This document shows positions 31,252 through 42,514 of a stretch of 64,000 bases of DNA, piece by piece (within the stretch, counting starts at the first letter, position 1; each line of letters opens with the position of its first letter). Under the pieces are notes generated by a model, which did not search any database, was not told the DNA's origin, and saw nothing but the letters and a program-made list of their open reading frames with translations. The stretch comes from Silene latifolia (taxonomy: Eukaryota > Streptophyta > Magnoliopsida > Caryophyllales > Caryophyllaceae): assembly GCF_048544455.1 (NCBI RefSeq), contig NC_133526.1, forward strand, positions 10,432,001 through 10,496,000, read 5' to 3'. Position numbers and translations under genes: made by a program.

Positions 31252-33732
31252 ATGTCTTCTGCTGATGCTCTGCCTAGTACCTCAACTCCGGGGGGCGAAC
31301 CGTCGCATCCTGATGAACAGGAGCCACTGGTTGTCACCCCGATTGGGTTCGGGGGCCGCAAGTCGCCTTCTCGTGAAATTGATGAGAAATTTTTGGAGGA
31401 TTTTGATGATGACGATGATGAAAAGACCCAATCTGATTCCGAGAGGCCGCAGTACTTGTGGCACGGCGAAGCCTGCTCGATTAAACCCGATCGTGTTTGG
31501 ACGAACAAGTTCGCTAGTGTCTCCGGGCCTGAACTTTTTGAAGACCATTACTCCTTCGGCAGGGGGTATAGAATTATTGTCCCTGAGGGTGATCAGGCAG
31601 TTTGTTGCCCTCCCGAAGGTTGTATCGGCGTGTATATTAGACACCTGGAGTATGGGCTCCGGTTTCCTCTTAATGAACACGTCGCGACCATAATTAAAGC
31701 CATGAATGTCGCCGTGGCACAACTGCATCCGTTGGCTATCAGGACGATTATTGGCTTCGTATGGTTCTGTCTCTTTAAGGGGGAGGCCCTAACGGTGAAC
31801 CTTTTTCGCCGGCTCCACCATCTTCGGCAGACTACCCTAGGCGGCACGGGGTGGTACAGCGTGCAGACCGAGCCGGGTTATGTGACCATCTCCAAGCTAA
31901 CATCTTGTAAAGACTGGAAGGGGCGGTGGGTATATGTCGAGGTTCCGGAGGACTATCCACTGCCCCGGTCCTTCCAGCGCCGCGTCAATTTGCGGTGTGA
32001 GAGTCAGGGGGAGCATGAAAGATATGTCTCCCGTAATAGGATTAAGATGGACGCCAAGAAGGTCTAGCTTAAGGATGACGAAGTGCGGGCCATGAGCATG
32101 TTCGAGACTGAGAGGGATGGCACGCCGAAGGGATGGATGCCTCCGACGCAGATCGTCCTTCAAGACGAGCCGCTTTGTCACGTCGGCCTCATACCGGCCC
32201 TCGGCCAGGGTGCGTGGGGTCGGTATGAGGCCCACCTTTGCTTTTTATGCTTCTGTATTTGAGCCTTGGTTTACTTCTTTTGCTTAACTGTTGACTTTGT
32301 TTCTTGCATCGATTTGGCGGGATCTGTCAGTCTCCATCCTAAACAAGTTGGGACTTGACCAGGACGGGAGAGTTGTTGAGCTGCACCCGAAAGCCGCGTC
32401 GCGTGATCGCAGACTGGCCCCGCACGAACTCATGGAGCAGGCGTTGAAGGCAATGGATGTGGGGGCGACTCAGGCAGAGATATGCGATAACGTGCCGCGC
32501 CGAAAACCAAAAGCAATGTCTTCGGCGGCTACGACGTAAATCCAACCTGATCTCCGATCCCCGTAATCCAAAAGGAGAAGGTGGTCGTCAATGTTGACGA
32601 GGACGTCACCGTGATGGAGAGTCCCCCTCCTTCAAATAAGAGGAAGGAAGCAACGCCTGCTGCTGCTGTTACCGAGGCAGGGAAAGAGAAGGGGTCAGCC
32701 GGCCCTCTGTCCAAGAAGGCTAAGACTGGTACGGATCTAACCCATGGCTCGGATTTAGCAGGTTCTTTAGGCATTCCTGATGACAGGCTTTATGATATGT
32801 CAATGAATGTTGACATGGATGCTTTGTCTGGGTTTTTTATAGATCAGCCGTCGCCGGCTGTCGTTCTCACTGAACGACAATTGGAGAAGCAGCCTGTGCA
32901 GACGGGCGATAAAAATGCCGCCGCCGACTCCTCATCCCAGAAGGTTTCCTCCGTTCAGCTCAGGGCGGACGACATAAAGTTGGCCAAAAGGCTGGTGAAG
33001 TGGGCTGAACTAGCCGGCACTCATCTTGTCGAGCAAGAACAGCTCGTGGCTCAAACTGCCCTTACGCTCGAACGGCTTAGGCTTGAGCTTGCCGCTGCTA
33101 ATAAGGAGGCCGAGAGGACGAAGAGGGATTTCCTGGCCACCATGAAGGACTTCCTCGCTGAGCGAAAGCTTAAGGAGGACGCTGAGAAGGTGGTCCTGGC
33201 CGAGAGAGCTAAGGTTGAGTCTACCTTGGCTGATGCCACTAAGCTGCGGGAGGAGAGAAACAAGTTTGAGGGCGGCTATAAGGCCATGGTTGAGCAGAGG
33301 GAAAAATGGAAGTCCCTGCATTTGGCCGAGACGAAGGAGCATAAAGGCACAAAGGCTATCCTTGCTCAGAGGGAGAAGGATATTGAGATGCTGAAAACCG
33401 TCATCATCCCTGAAATGTGTGCCCGGTACCGGGACCAAACTGAAGATGCTACCAGGGATGCGATTAAAGAGCTCCTTCCTGAAGGCACCTTTCCGTGGCA
33501 GGATTTTGACAGGCTTCTGGATGAGAAGGCAGCTTCTGCGGAGGCCAAGGCCGCGGATGAGGCGAAGGCTTCTCAGGAAGCTGAGACCAAGGCGGCCCGT
33601 GATGCAAAGGTGAAGGAGGCTAGAGAGGAGGCTGAGAGGGAAAAGGCAAGTGAAGCTGCCAAGTCATCCTCTGGGCCGCCCATCGTTGGTGATGCTGCTA
33701 CTGCTGCCGGTGGCGAGCAGCAACAAGCATAG
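31252..33732 (+). pseudogene. antisense Tat extra ORF in element C, mutated
   Basis: The start GCCACCATGTC has a strong initiation context. An open frame of 271 codons covers an acidic N-terminus and the Transposase_28-like region (FASVSGPELF, CCPPEGCIGVYI, LEYGLRFPLNEH, LHPLAIRTIIGFVWF, LFRRLHHL, WVYVEVPEDYP) and ends at TAG 32065-32067, where B has a sense codon. The region matching B's intron has donor GTGCGT at 32210, but the acceptor (GCAG in B) is GCATC here. Further stops occur near 32537-32560. The last 383 codons (32581-33732) are open and hold a basic patch, then a long Glu/Ala/Lys-rich coiled coil (about 33000-33650). Intact protein size would be roughly 750 aa. Function is unknown. 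Confidence 0.78.
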
Positions 33733-33959
33733 GGAGACGGGCGGTCGTCACCAGATTCACCCGGCCCTTCGGACAGCTTCAGCTGTTCGGGGGCCAACTA
33801 TTGAGCCTTTCCTCCCTGCCATCCTTTTGGCGCTTCATGTCTTATGTTGTAATCTTTTGTTGTACCTTCTTTTTTTGTTAAACTTTGGTAGGTTGTGTTT
33901 AGGCTATCCCTATGGGGACGGCCGTCGACTTTGTTTTGCCTCACTTTTAAACATTTTTC

Positions 33960-33965
33960 AATAAA
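33960..33965 (+). terminator. polyadenylation signal of the antisense unit in C
   Basis: AATAAA in TTTTTCAATAAAGTTTG, 228 bp after the antisense stop at 33732, in the same context as in element B. Confidence 0.65.
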
Positions 33966-34029
33966 GTTTGTTTATTTGCCTTCGGCTTGGCCGAGGCTTT
34001 TGATCTCATCCTCCATTAAGTTGTCTTCT

Positions 34030-34490
34030 TACGTTTTTAAACATATTGAGTGCTTTTTCGTTTTACCTTCGGCTTGGCCGAGGCAGTTAGATTGCGTATC
34101 TCAACTGTACTTAAACGTTTTTAGCATATTGGTCGTGCCCTCTGCTGCACCTGAACAGGTCGAGGTAGCAAGGTTCACGTTTCCCAATTTGCTTAGCAAC
34201 ATGTTGGCATGTCGGTCGCTTCCTCCTCCACTCCCGGCTTTGGCCGAGGCGGTCAGATTTGCGCTTCCCAACTGCTGCTGTAAACATGTTAGCATATCGG
34301 TCGTTTCCCCGTCACTCCCGACTGCATTCGTATCTATAGACATATTGATCGCTTCCTCTGCCACTCCCGGATTGGCCGGGGCAGTCAGATTTGCGTTCTC
34401 AACTGTACTTATACGTTCTTAAGCATGTTGGTCGCTTTCGTGAGTATCAACTGCATTTGCAGTGACTGCCTGGCTTTGGCCGTGGCGTCT
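34030..34490. repeat. degenerate tandem repeats with TTGGCCGAGGC blocks (element C)
   Basis: Five or so copies of a diverged unit of about 85-95 bp with GGCTTTGGCCGAGGC...GTCAGATTTGCG...CAACTG and a CATGTTGG/CATATTGG..CGCTTCC part. They occupy the spacer between the two convergent coding units (integrase on minus, antisense unit on plus), as in element B. Confidence 0.65.
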
Positions 34491-34602
34491 ACTTTGGTAC
34501 GACTACGGAGGGGACAAGCATTTCGATGGAAAACTTGGATCGTTTTTCATAAGATATCATCACGCGTTGGGGTGCCCACAACGGTCTCGGACACCTCCGC
34601 CG

Positions 34603-37600
34603 CTATACAAAATATTTCCTAAGGTTGTCGGTGTTCGAGTGGCTCATTAGAGGCTCTCCCTCCATGTCTGTCAGCCGGTATGTCCCCGGCCTCATTTCTT
34701 CAACCACTCTGTAGGGTCCTTCCCAATTGGCCGTCATCTTACCATGGATGTTTCCTTTGTTGGTTGCGGCCGACTTTCTCAGGACTAGATCTCCTACTCT
34801 CAAGTCTCTTTTGTGGACCCTACGGTTGTAGGCTCTTCTCATTCGGTTTTGATATACTGCCAAGTTGAGCCGTGCCGTATCTCGACTTTCTTCGACCAGG
34901 TCTAGGGAGGCTCTCAGGCCTTCTTCATTATCGATTGGGTTAAAGGTTTGCGTTCTGAATGTTGGCACCGCTGCTTCAATTGGCAGAACGGCCTCAGACC
35001 CATAGACTAGGTGGAATGGACTGTACCCTGTTGCTTCTTTCTCCGTGGTTCGAAGGGACCACAGGACGTCGGGTAGTTCATCAGCCCATCTTCCCTTTAG
35101 ATCTTCAACCTTCTTCTTCAACCCGTTCAGTATTGTTTTAATGGCTGCCTCCGCCTGCCCGTTGCTCTGAGGGTGGCAGACGGAGGAGTATGCAAATTTG
35201 ATACCGAGCTCTTCTAACCAATTCATCACCATGTCGCTCCAAAACTCTCGGCCGTGGTCAAATACAATGACTTGGGGTAACCCAAAACGAGTTATGATGT
35301 TCTCCCAAATCACCTTTCTTACGGCCGCCGTGGTCTTGGCAGGTACCGCGACAGCCTCAACCCATTTGGTGAAGTAGTCAACGGCGACAATCAGGTACTT
35401 CCTTCCTCCGGAAGCCGTCGGAAATGGTCCTAATAAATCCATTCCCCACTGTGCAAATGGTAGGGGACTAAGTACTGGTTGCAGGTCTCGGGAAGGTGCA
35501 TGTATTACCGGAGCATGCATCTGACAATTCTTGCACTTCTTGGTTTTTGCCCTGGAATCTTTCAGCATGGTAGGCCAGAAGTAGCCGGCTCGGAGAGCTT
35601 TGTGGGCTAGCGTTCTCTCCCCCATGTGGTGTCCGCAGATGTCTTCATGAATCTCTGTCAGTATAAGCTCCGCGTCGGCTGAGCCGACACATTTCAAGAG
35701 TGGTCTTATCACGGACCTTCTGTATAATTCTCCTTCGAACACCAAATACCTTGCGGCGATCCTTCTTATCTTCTGAGACAGACTGCGGTCCTCCGGCATC
35801 TCTTTTGTTAGTTTGTATTTCATTATCGGAGTCATCCACGTCGTCTCGGCTTCGATGTCGCCCACCATGCCGACGGTCTCAGTGATGCTTTTAGCATTCC
35901 TGATATCCACCAGCAGGGTTCGGCTGACATTCTTGATGGTTGAACTGGCAAGTTTTGAGAGAGCGTCGGCTCGGTTGTTCTCAGACCTGGGGATGCATTG
36001 GATTTGGAAAGATTTTAATTTAGCGGTGTCAGCTTTTACCCTTTCCAGGTATCTTACCATCCCGTCGTCTCGAGCCTCATACTCTCCTCTGATTTGATTA
36101 GTGACTAAGAGTGAATCTGTTTTCACCACAACATGCTCCGCCCCGGCAGCTCTAGCTAGCTCGACTCCAGTTATCACCGCCTCGTATTCGGATTCATTGT
36201 TTGAGGCCGAGAAGGTAAACTTCAAGGCGTACTCAAACTCGTCCCCGTTTGGGCTGATGATAAGGATGCCGGCTCCTGAGCTGTTCGTCGTGGAGGACCC
36301 GTCGGTGTATACTTCCCACACTCCGGGATTTGGTTCTTCTTGATATGTGCACTCGGCCAGGAAGTCTGCAAGTGCCTGCCCCTTTATCGAGGGCCTCGGC
36401 TTGTATTGAATGCCGAAGCCGGATAGCTCTACTGCCCATTTGATGAGCCTGCCGGATTTTTCGAATTTTTCTAATGCTTTCTCCAATGGCTGGTCGGTTA
36501 AGACCGTCACGGGATATGCATCGAAGTAGGGTTTCAGCTTCCTTGCGGCAACGACGACGGCGAGGGCTGCCTTTTCGATTAGTGGGTAATTTCTTTCGGC
36601 GACCAGCAGTGTATGGCTGATAAAGTAGATTGGGTACTGCTGCTTATTTTCTTCCCTGACGATTACGGTACTGACCGTGGCCGAGGTAACTGCTAAGTAT
36701 AGATATAGCGTCTCCCCGGCGGCACAGGACGGGGTCGGTAGTGTCAGAAGGTGGGCTTTCAGTTGCTTGAAAGCCGTGCTCTGTTCCTCCCCCCAGCTAA
36801 AGTCTTTATTCCCCTTTAGCACTTTAAAGAACGGAGTGCTCTTGTCGGTCGACCGAGAGATGAAGAGGGCGAGAGCCGCCATCCTTCCGGTCAGCGTCAT
36901 AACCTCCTTTCGATTCCTCGGCTCCGGTAGGTCTAGTATTGCTTGTACTTTCTCCGGATTGGCATCAATTCCCCTGGCGCTGACAAGAACGCCGAGGAAC
37001 TTGCCGGCCCGGACACCGAAGCTGCATTTCTTTGGGTTAAGCTTCATTTTATATTTCCTTAGTGAACAAAATGTCTCGCTCAAATCGGCCAAGTGCTCGC
37101 TGTCAGACTTGCTTTTTACAATAGCATCGTCGCATAAGGCTCGATGTTTCGCCCTTTTTGATGTTGGAACACTTTGTCCACCAGCCTAGTGTAAGTTGCG
37201 CCAGCGTTCTTCAAACCGAACGGCATCATTTTATACATGTATGTGCCGTGAATGGTGATGAATGCGCACTTAGGCATGTCTTCTTCGGCCATGAATACCT
37301 GATGATACCCTGAGAAGGCGTCTAGCAGGCTTAGCATAATGTAGCCTGCCGTGGTGTCAATTAAACTATCTATTCGAGGCAAGGGATAGCAATCTTTTGG
37401 GCACGCTTTATAAAGATTGGTAAAATCAACACACATCCTCCACGCCCCTGACGACTTCCTCACCATTACAACATTTGCTAGCCACTCAGGGTAAGTACAA
37501 GGCATGATAAAGCCCGCCGCTAATAATTTGTCTACTTCAGCTTTGATGGCCTCATCCTTCTCGGCCGAGGAGTTCCTCATTTTCTGCTTGACAGGGCGAG

Positions 37601-38675
37601 CGGTGGAGAGTACGTTCAGCCTGTGAACGATCACCTCCCGGCTCACATCTGGCATCTCGGCTGCTAAGTATGCGAAGACATCTTTGTTCTTCCTCAGCAG
37701 GTCTAGGAGATCAACTCTGAATTTTGGCTCCAGGTCGGTACCGATGGTTACGGTGCGCTCTGGGTCAATTTCCACTTCCTCGGTCTCGGCTCCTTCGACC
37801 ATGCCGACGTTAGTATTCATCGGGTCGCCCTTCTGCTGCAAGGATGGGCTCTTCCCTTTCTCTGACTTCTTCGCCACTTTGAGGGATTTCATGTTGCACC
37901 CCCTGGCAGACACTTGGATATTGACGATTTCATCTCTCTCGTCCTTTGAGACGAGCTTTTGTGCTTCCCCCCGGTCCGAGACGTACATCAATGTCAGGGC
38001 CCGGATGGACATCACAGCATCGACCTCGCTCAAAGTGACCCGGCCTATGAGAACATTGTAGGCAGACGAACCATCAATAACCACGAACTCAGATAAAACA
38101 TTTTTGGCCGCATCCGCTTGGCGAACATCACCGCGATCGATTGACTCCGGGGTACCAGGCGGCCCCGGAGAAGTCGTATAGCGGGTTAGTGCGGGTCTCA
38201 GGTCTCCAATCTTCAGACCGAGATTAAGAAAACACTCCCTGAACATGATGTTCGGGTAGGCGCCTGTGTCAATCAGGAACCTTTTGACCAAGTGGTTGGC
38301 TATATCTAGGTGGACTACGAGCGGGTCGCTGTGCGGGGCGACGACTCCTTCGTAGTCCTTCTTTCCGATGGTTATATCGGGGATGGTGGAAGCGGGGATC
38401 GCTGTTTTGGGCACAAAGTTGATGGCTTGGTACAACTCATTTAGGTGCCGTTTGTGCCCATTAACTGACCCACCGTTCTCATTTCCCCCGATGACAACCT
38501 GGATCACTCCCATCCGTTGGAATACTGATTTTCTATTCGCCCCATCGGCGTTTGCTCCTGGGCCTCCAGGTACATATTTACTGAGGCTCCCCCTTCGGAT
38601 CAGCTCCTCGATGGCGTTCCTTAGATGTCGGCAGTTGTCGGTTTTGTGGTCGGTGTGGCCGTGGTACTCGCAAAA
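34603..38675 (-). pseudogene. pol of Tat element C: protease, RT, RNase H, integrase
   Basis: Protease: FLIDTGAYPNIM, DTG centre. RT: AGFIMPCTYPEWLANVVMV, WRMCVDFTNL, LLDAFSGYHQV, PFGLKNAGATY. In the catalytic YxDD box one base is missing (only GC at 37132-37133 between TAT and GACGAT), so the frame breaks at 37116-37135. From 37092 an open frame of 829 codons continues: end of RT, RNase H at about residues 258-385 (YTDGSS), integrase with zinc ligands H482, H488/489, C520, C523 and catalytic D552, D612, E648 (D-35-E). It ends DNLRKYFV at 34603. A stop (38676-38678) separates it from gag. The product would copy and integrate retrotransposon RNA; this copy cannot make intact RT. Confidence 0.9.
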
Positions 38676-40045
38676 CTAGCTTGCGTCACCGTCCCTCCTC
38701 GCCTTGGGGGGTCTTGCCCACTTCCGTCCATCATTCTTGCTTAGGGTAAAGACCTCGGCCGGAGATGCGACCAGGGGGGTGAGACTACTGTACCGCTTCT
38801 GGTTGTACGGTCCCGAACTCCCCCCGGCGCCTGCCGAGTGCTGTTTCCTATTAAATCTCTCAGGCCGTGACCTATTCCCGTCACGGCGGCCTTCATCTAT
38901 GTTGTCACGGCGGCTCTTCCTCTCTGGGTGCCCAGCTTCACTGTGGCCTACCCAGGTTTTGTGATAGTCCTCCACCTTTACGGCTCGGTCGGCCATCTTT
39001 TTGGCGGAGTCTAGGTTGAGGTCTTCGCACTTGATCAGCTCGTTTTTGAACTCGCCTTTCGGGAGGCCTTTCATCAGTGCGAAGGCCGCCGGTTCGGTGT
39101 TCAGCTCACGGATCTGCTGAACCTTAGCGTCGAACCTTTTCACATAGCTTCGGAGGGACTCGTCCTCCCCCTGTCGAATATTTAGGAGATCTGATGTCTC
39201 CACGGCCCTTCTCTTGTTGCAAGCATACTGGGCTAGGAAATTGTCTCTCAGGTCGGCATAACAGTATACCGAGCCATTAGGTAGCCCCTTGTACCAACTC
39301 TGAGCCATCCCATGGAGGGTCGTTAGGAAGACTCGGCACCACACCTCATCAGGCTGCTCCCATACCGACATGTACGACTCGAAAGCCTCGGCATGGTCGG
39401 TTGGGTCGCTATCCCCTTTGTATGATAGGGGCGGCAGCTTCAGTTTAGTCGGCACAGGGACTTCGAGGACATAGGCACTGAGGGGCTGTCTGACCACGTG
39501 TCGAATGACACGCGGCGATCGGCTCCTCGCAACCTTAGTCCGGCTTCTCTCCCTCTGGCGGGAAGGGCTTCTTGTTGTCCGACTTTGGTGAGTCGGACTT
39601 CTTTCATTCCTTCGGGGGTGGCCTCGTTGTTGCCGCGGCGACGCTGTCCTCCCGCGAGTGGGGGAAGGACTTAGGTCTGCCACTGGCACCACGGGCTCTG
39701 CCGGCGTCCTAGCATGCCCAGCTCCTTGTATCGCTCCGGACAAGTTGTTCGGAGTCACTTTATGGGCCCTGGTCACCTGTGGATGCGCTGCCGTCACCGT
39801 CGTCGTGACGGGGGTATCGGCGTACTACCCATCAGGTCCAGGAATAGCTTTAGTTTGGCTGCATCGACCACATGTCCCATGACAGTGACTTGGCCGGTAG
39901 GCAGCGGTGTTTCTGGCTCTTTCGGCATCCCATACGCCGGTTCAGTGACTCGGCCGGTGGGGGACTGCCCGATCTCCGAATTAGGGAATGTGTCATCCTG
40001 GAAGAATGTAGTTCCTTCACTCATAGCTTCTTGTTGTTTTGACAT
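38676..40045 (-). pseudogene. gag of Tat element C, with a frameshift and a premature stop
   Basis: Starts MSKQQEAMSE at 40045. A frameshift near 39795-39830 separates the first 83 codons from the following 373. The second frame has an Arg/Ser-rich stretch and the gag capsid domain (DHAEAFESYMSVWEQPDEVW, WYKGLPNGSV, LLNIRQGEDESLRSYVKRFD, FALMKGLPKGEF). It ends at TAG 38676-38678, one codon before the zinc knuckle (CEYHGHTDHKTDNC), which continues in the same frame. Element A starts the same way but is in frame from its ATG. Confidence 0.88.
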
Positions 40046-40116
40046 CTTCTTAGCTCTTTGAATGGTTTTGGTTATTTTTTTTTTTGTAAGGTAGGTGACT
40101 AGCTTTTAGTATCTAT

Positions 40117-40135
40117 CCCCACAGACGGCGCCAAT
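40117..40135 (-). other. tRNA primer-binding site of element C
   Basis: The minus strand reads ATTGGCGCCGTCTGTGGGG immediately inside the 5' LTR, identical in core to elements A and B. The matching tRNA was not determined. Confidence 0.8.
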
Positions 40136-40715
40136 TGTTCCGGGAATAATTCCGGAGCAGGATTATGACCACTTGAACTTGTTTGAATGATGTCGTTGTT
40201 TGTCTCTTCCTTTTACTCTCTCCTGTAAAGATGAACAAACTGAGGGCTCGGCTTGGGGCCGAACGTACTCACTCCAACGCTCAAGTCAGTAAACTTAGAG
40301 AGATAAGTTGTGTGTTAACTTGGCAAAGTATATTGTAGAGAGATAAGGGAGTTTATACCAGATTTTCCAGCTAGTTTGGGATCGTTTTCTCAATGAGAGA
40401 TGTGGAGTATTTATAGACTTTCACCTTTTGTCACGTAGTGGCCAAGTGGCCAAGTGGCGTAACAGGTGGAAAGACTGTCTTACCCTCGGCCGAGGGACCC
40501 ATGGCAGGCCGGCAGGCCTGGTTGACTCCATGCCGAGGGGACTGGATGTGAGTACGCGGATATGCTTCTCGGCCGGCTAGTTGCCTAGCCGAGATCAAAG
40601 TGACAGGCCGACAGGCTTCATCGGTTAGGCTGTTTTTCCTTTGACTTATTGTCTTTTAGCTTTGACCTTGCTCAATATGTTGACTCGGTCAGCGGGTGCA
40701 GAATATGCCCCATCA
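40136..40715 (-). repeat. 5' LTR of Tat element C (580 bp)
   Basis: Partner of 30081-30660. It is bordered on the right by the duplication AAAAT. Confidence 0.95.
40408..40417 (-). promoter_or_regulatory. probable LTR promoter TATA box (element C)
   Basis: TATTTATAGA on the plus strand reads TCTATAAATA on the element's sense strand. It is conserved in the LTRs of A and B and drives transcription toward gag, opposite to the internal TATA box at 31071. Confidence 0.6.
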
Positions 40716-40929
40716 AAAATTAATCATATAATTATTTAAAATTATGTCATTCTAATCTCTTACATAAAAATAACGCTAGACAGTCCCTATAAGATTTCCT
40801 GTGGGAGAATTTTCGTCCTTCTAGAGTTTTCCTCTCGTGCATCTAAATTGATCATCTCATCATTGAAATCACTCTAAAACTTTTTTAGAAAAACACATAA
40901 ATTACAAAAAATACATTTTTTTTTAATTC

Positions 40930-41414
40930 TCAATTCGTCAGTATGTCGGCTTTTGAATGGAAACAAGATGACGGGGAAGGAACACGAGGTAAAAGATTTC
41001 TATAGAACGGGAGATTAAGCACATCAAGAACTTAACATACGTGCAATTATAGAGACGATGTGTAATATATGGACCACCAAGAAGGAAGTGGAAGGTAATG
41101 TTCTAGATTCTCTTAATAGAACTTTTATATTTAAACTCCAAGAAGAGAGACAAGAATAGGATTTTACAAGGGCAACCGTGGCATTTCTATCATTTCGTTC
41201 GGTGTTTCAACAAACTAGACGATGTAGTTAAAACGGCGAAGGTCTCTCTTTTCCATGTTTCTTTTTAGGTTCGTATTTATGATCTTCCAATGGCGGGATG
41301 AACAAACAAAGATAATTTAAGGCGAATTGGGGATCAAATAGGACACTTTATTGGGGTGGATTTCACAACGAACTTGGATATGGACAGAGCTGTGAGACTA
41401 AGAAAAATGCTTGA
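40930..41414 (+). pseudogene. LINE ORF1, N-terminal part (DUF4283-like)
   Basis: In shifting frames the segment reads IRAIIETMCNIW, LNRTFIFKLQEERQE, WHFYHFVRCFNKL, VRIYDLPMAG, NLRRIGDQIGHFIGVDF and NLDMDRAVRLRKML. This is the DUF4283 nucleic-acid-binding region found at the start of plant LINE ORF1 proteins. Several stops and frameshifts (for example near 41155 and 41268-41303) show decay. It stops at the solo LTR. Confidence 0.8.
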
Positions 41415-42514
41415 TGACAGGGCAGTCGTATACCTATCAAAAATAACCAACTGGCTCTAACTAATATAGCTAGGGAAGTCGGGTCGAATCCACAGGGAGA
41501 TGGGAAAATGTCAGCTTCGTCTAAGTCCGTCTCGGTAACCGATTTGGGGGGTTTTAAATGATTGATTCTAAACTAATGATAAGGATAGGGAAGAGAAAAT
41601 AAGAGAATAAAGATAAATCAAGTAGAGAAAACAACTAAGACAGACGGTTCACCATAATCATTCAGTCAAGTAATCTAGGTCTCAGGTCAATGCAGATACG
41701 GTCTGAGGAGCAGTGAATATCTCCTTTCGGTCTCAATTCGCCCTAAAGCACAAATAGCTTAGCTTTCGCCCTAACTATAATGCTCTATTGTTCGCTACTA
41801 GTCTCGCCTATTCCAACCTTTCGGTCCAGGTCAAGGCTCACTAAGGTATAAATGCCTAATTGCGTCGACTTAATTAAACAGATACAATTAATTGCAGCAA
41901 TTAACAACAAAGATTATACCAGCATTAACCTAATAAATCGATTACTATCCCTTCATAATTATGGATCCCCTATAGTCTTAGCAGAAGGAAGTTAGCTACA
42001 CATCGTTATTGAATTACCGACAATAACATATAGATAATCCAAACTAAACATGATAAAAAGACTAATGAAGATTGAATTAAAAGTAATTATGATAACAATA
42101 AAAGAGAGAAGGAATTTAAGCAATGAATAAGATTAAGGATTAAAGACGAATAATGGTACCAATACAAATCTGAGTAGCAAAGTGTAAAGGAAGAAGGCCA
42201 AATCCGAGAACAGTAACCCCGTATAGAGTAAAGTGAATGAGAGAAGAGAAGAAGAGAGGTTACGCAGTCCCCTCCTTCTCTTTACATACGAAAATCCCTT
42301 CCTAATATAACCTATGGACTAATTACAAAAGCCCATACGAAAATTAGGCGGAAAAAGTCTATAGAAAGATAAACCACTCGATCGAGTGGAAATAAACCAC
42401 TCGATCGAGTAACCAGCCATCAAACCACTCGATCGAGTGGAAATAAACCACTCGATCGAGCACTCCTTGCAATGTCTTCCTTTTCGTAAGCTTGAACTGC
42501 TCGATCGAGCAACT

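Larger units (their letters stand above)
30081..40715 (-). mobile_element. complete Tat-lineage Ty3/gypsy retrotransposon C (10.6 kb)
   Basis: LTRs of 580 bp at 30081-30660 and 40136-40715 differ at about 11 positions by my count (about 98% identity), and are flanked by AAAAT on both sides (30076-30080 and 40716-40720). Order on the minus strand: 5' LTR, primer site, gag, zinc knuckle, protease, RT, RNase H, integrase, repeat spacer, antisense unit, polypurine tract, 3' LTR. Several single mutations break gag and pol, so this is a young but now defective copy. It is the reference for elements A and B. Confidence 0.96.
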
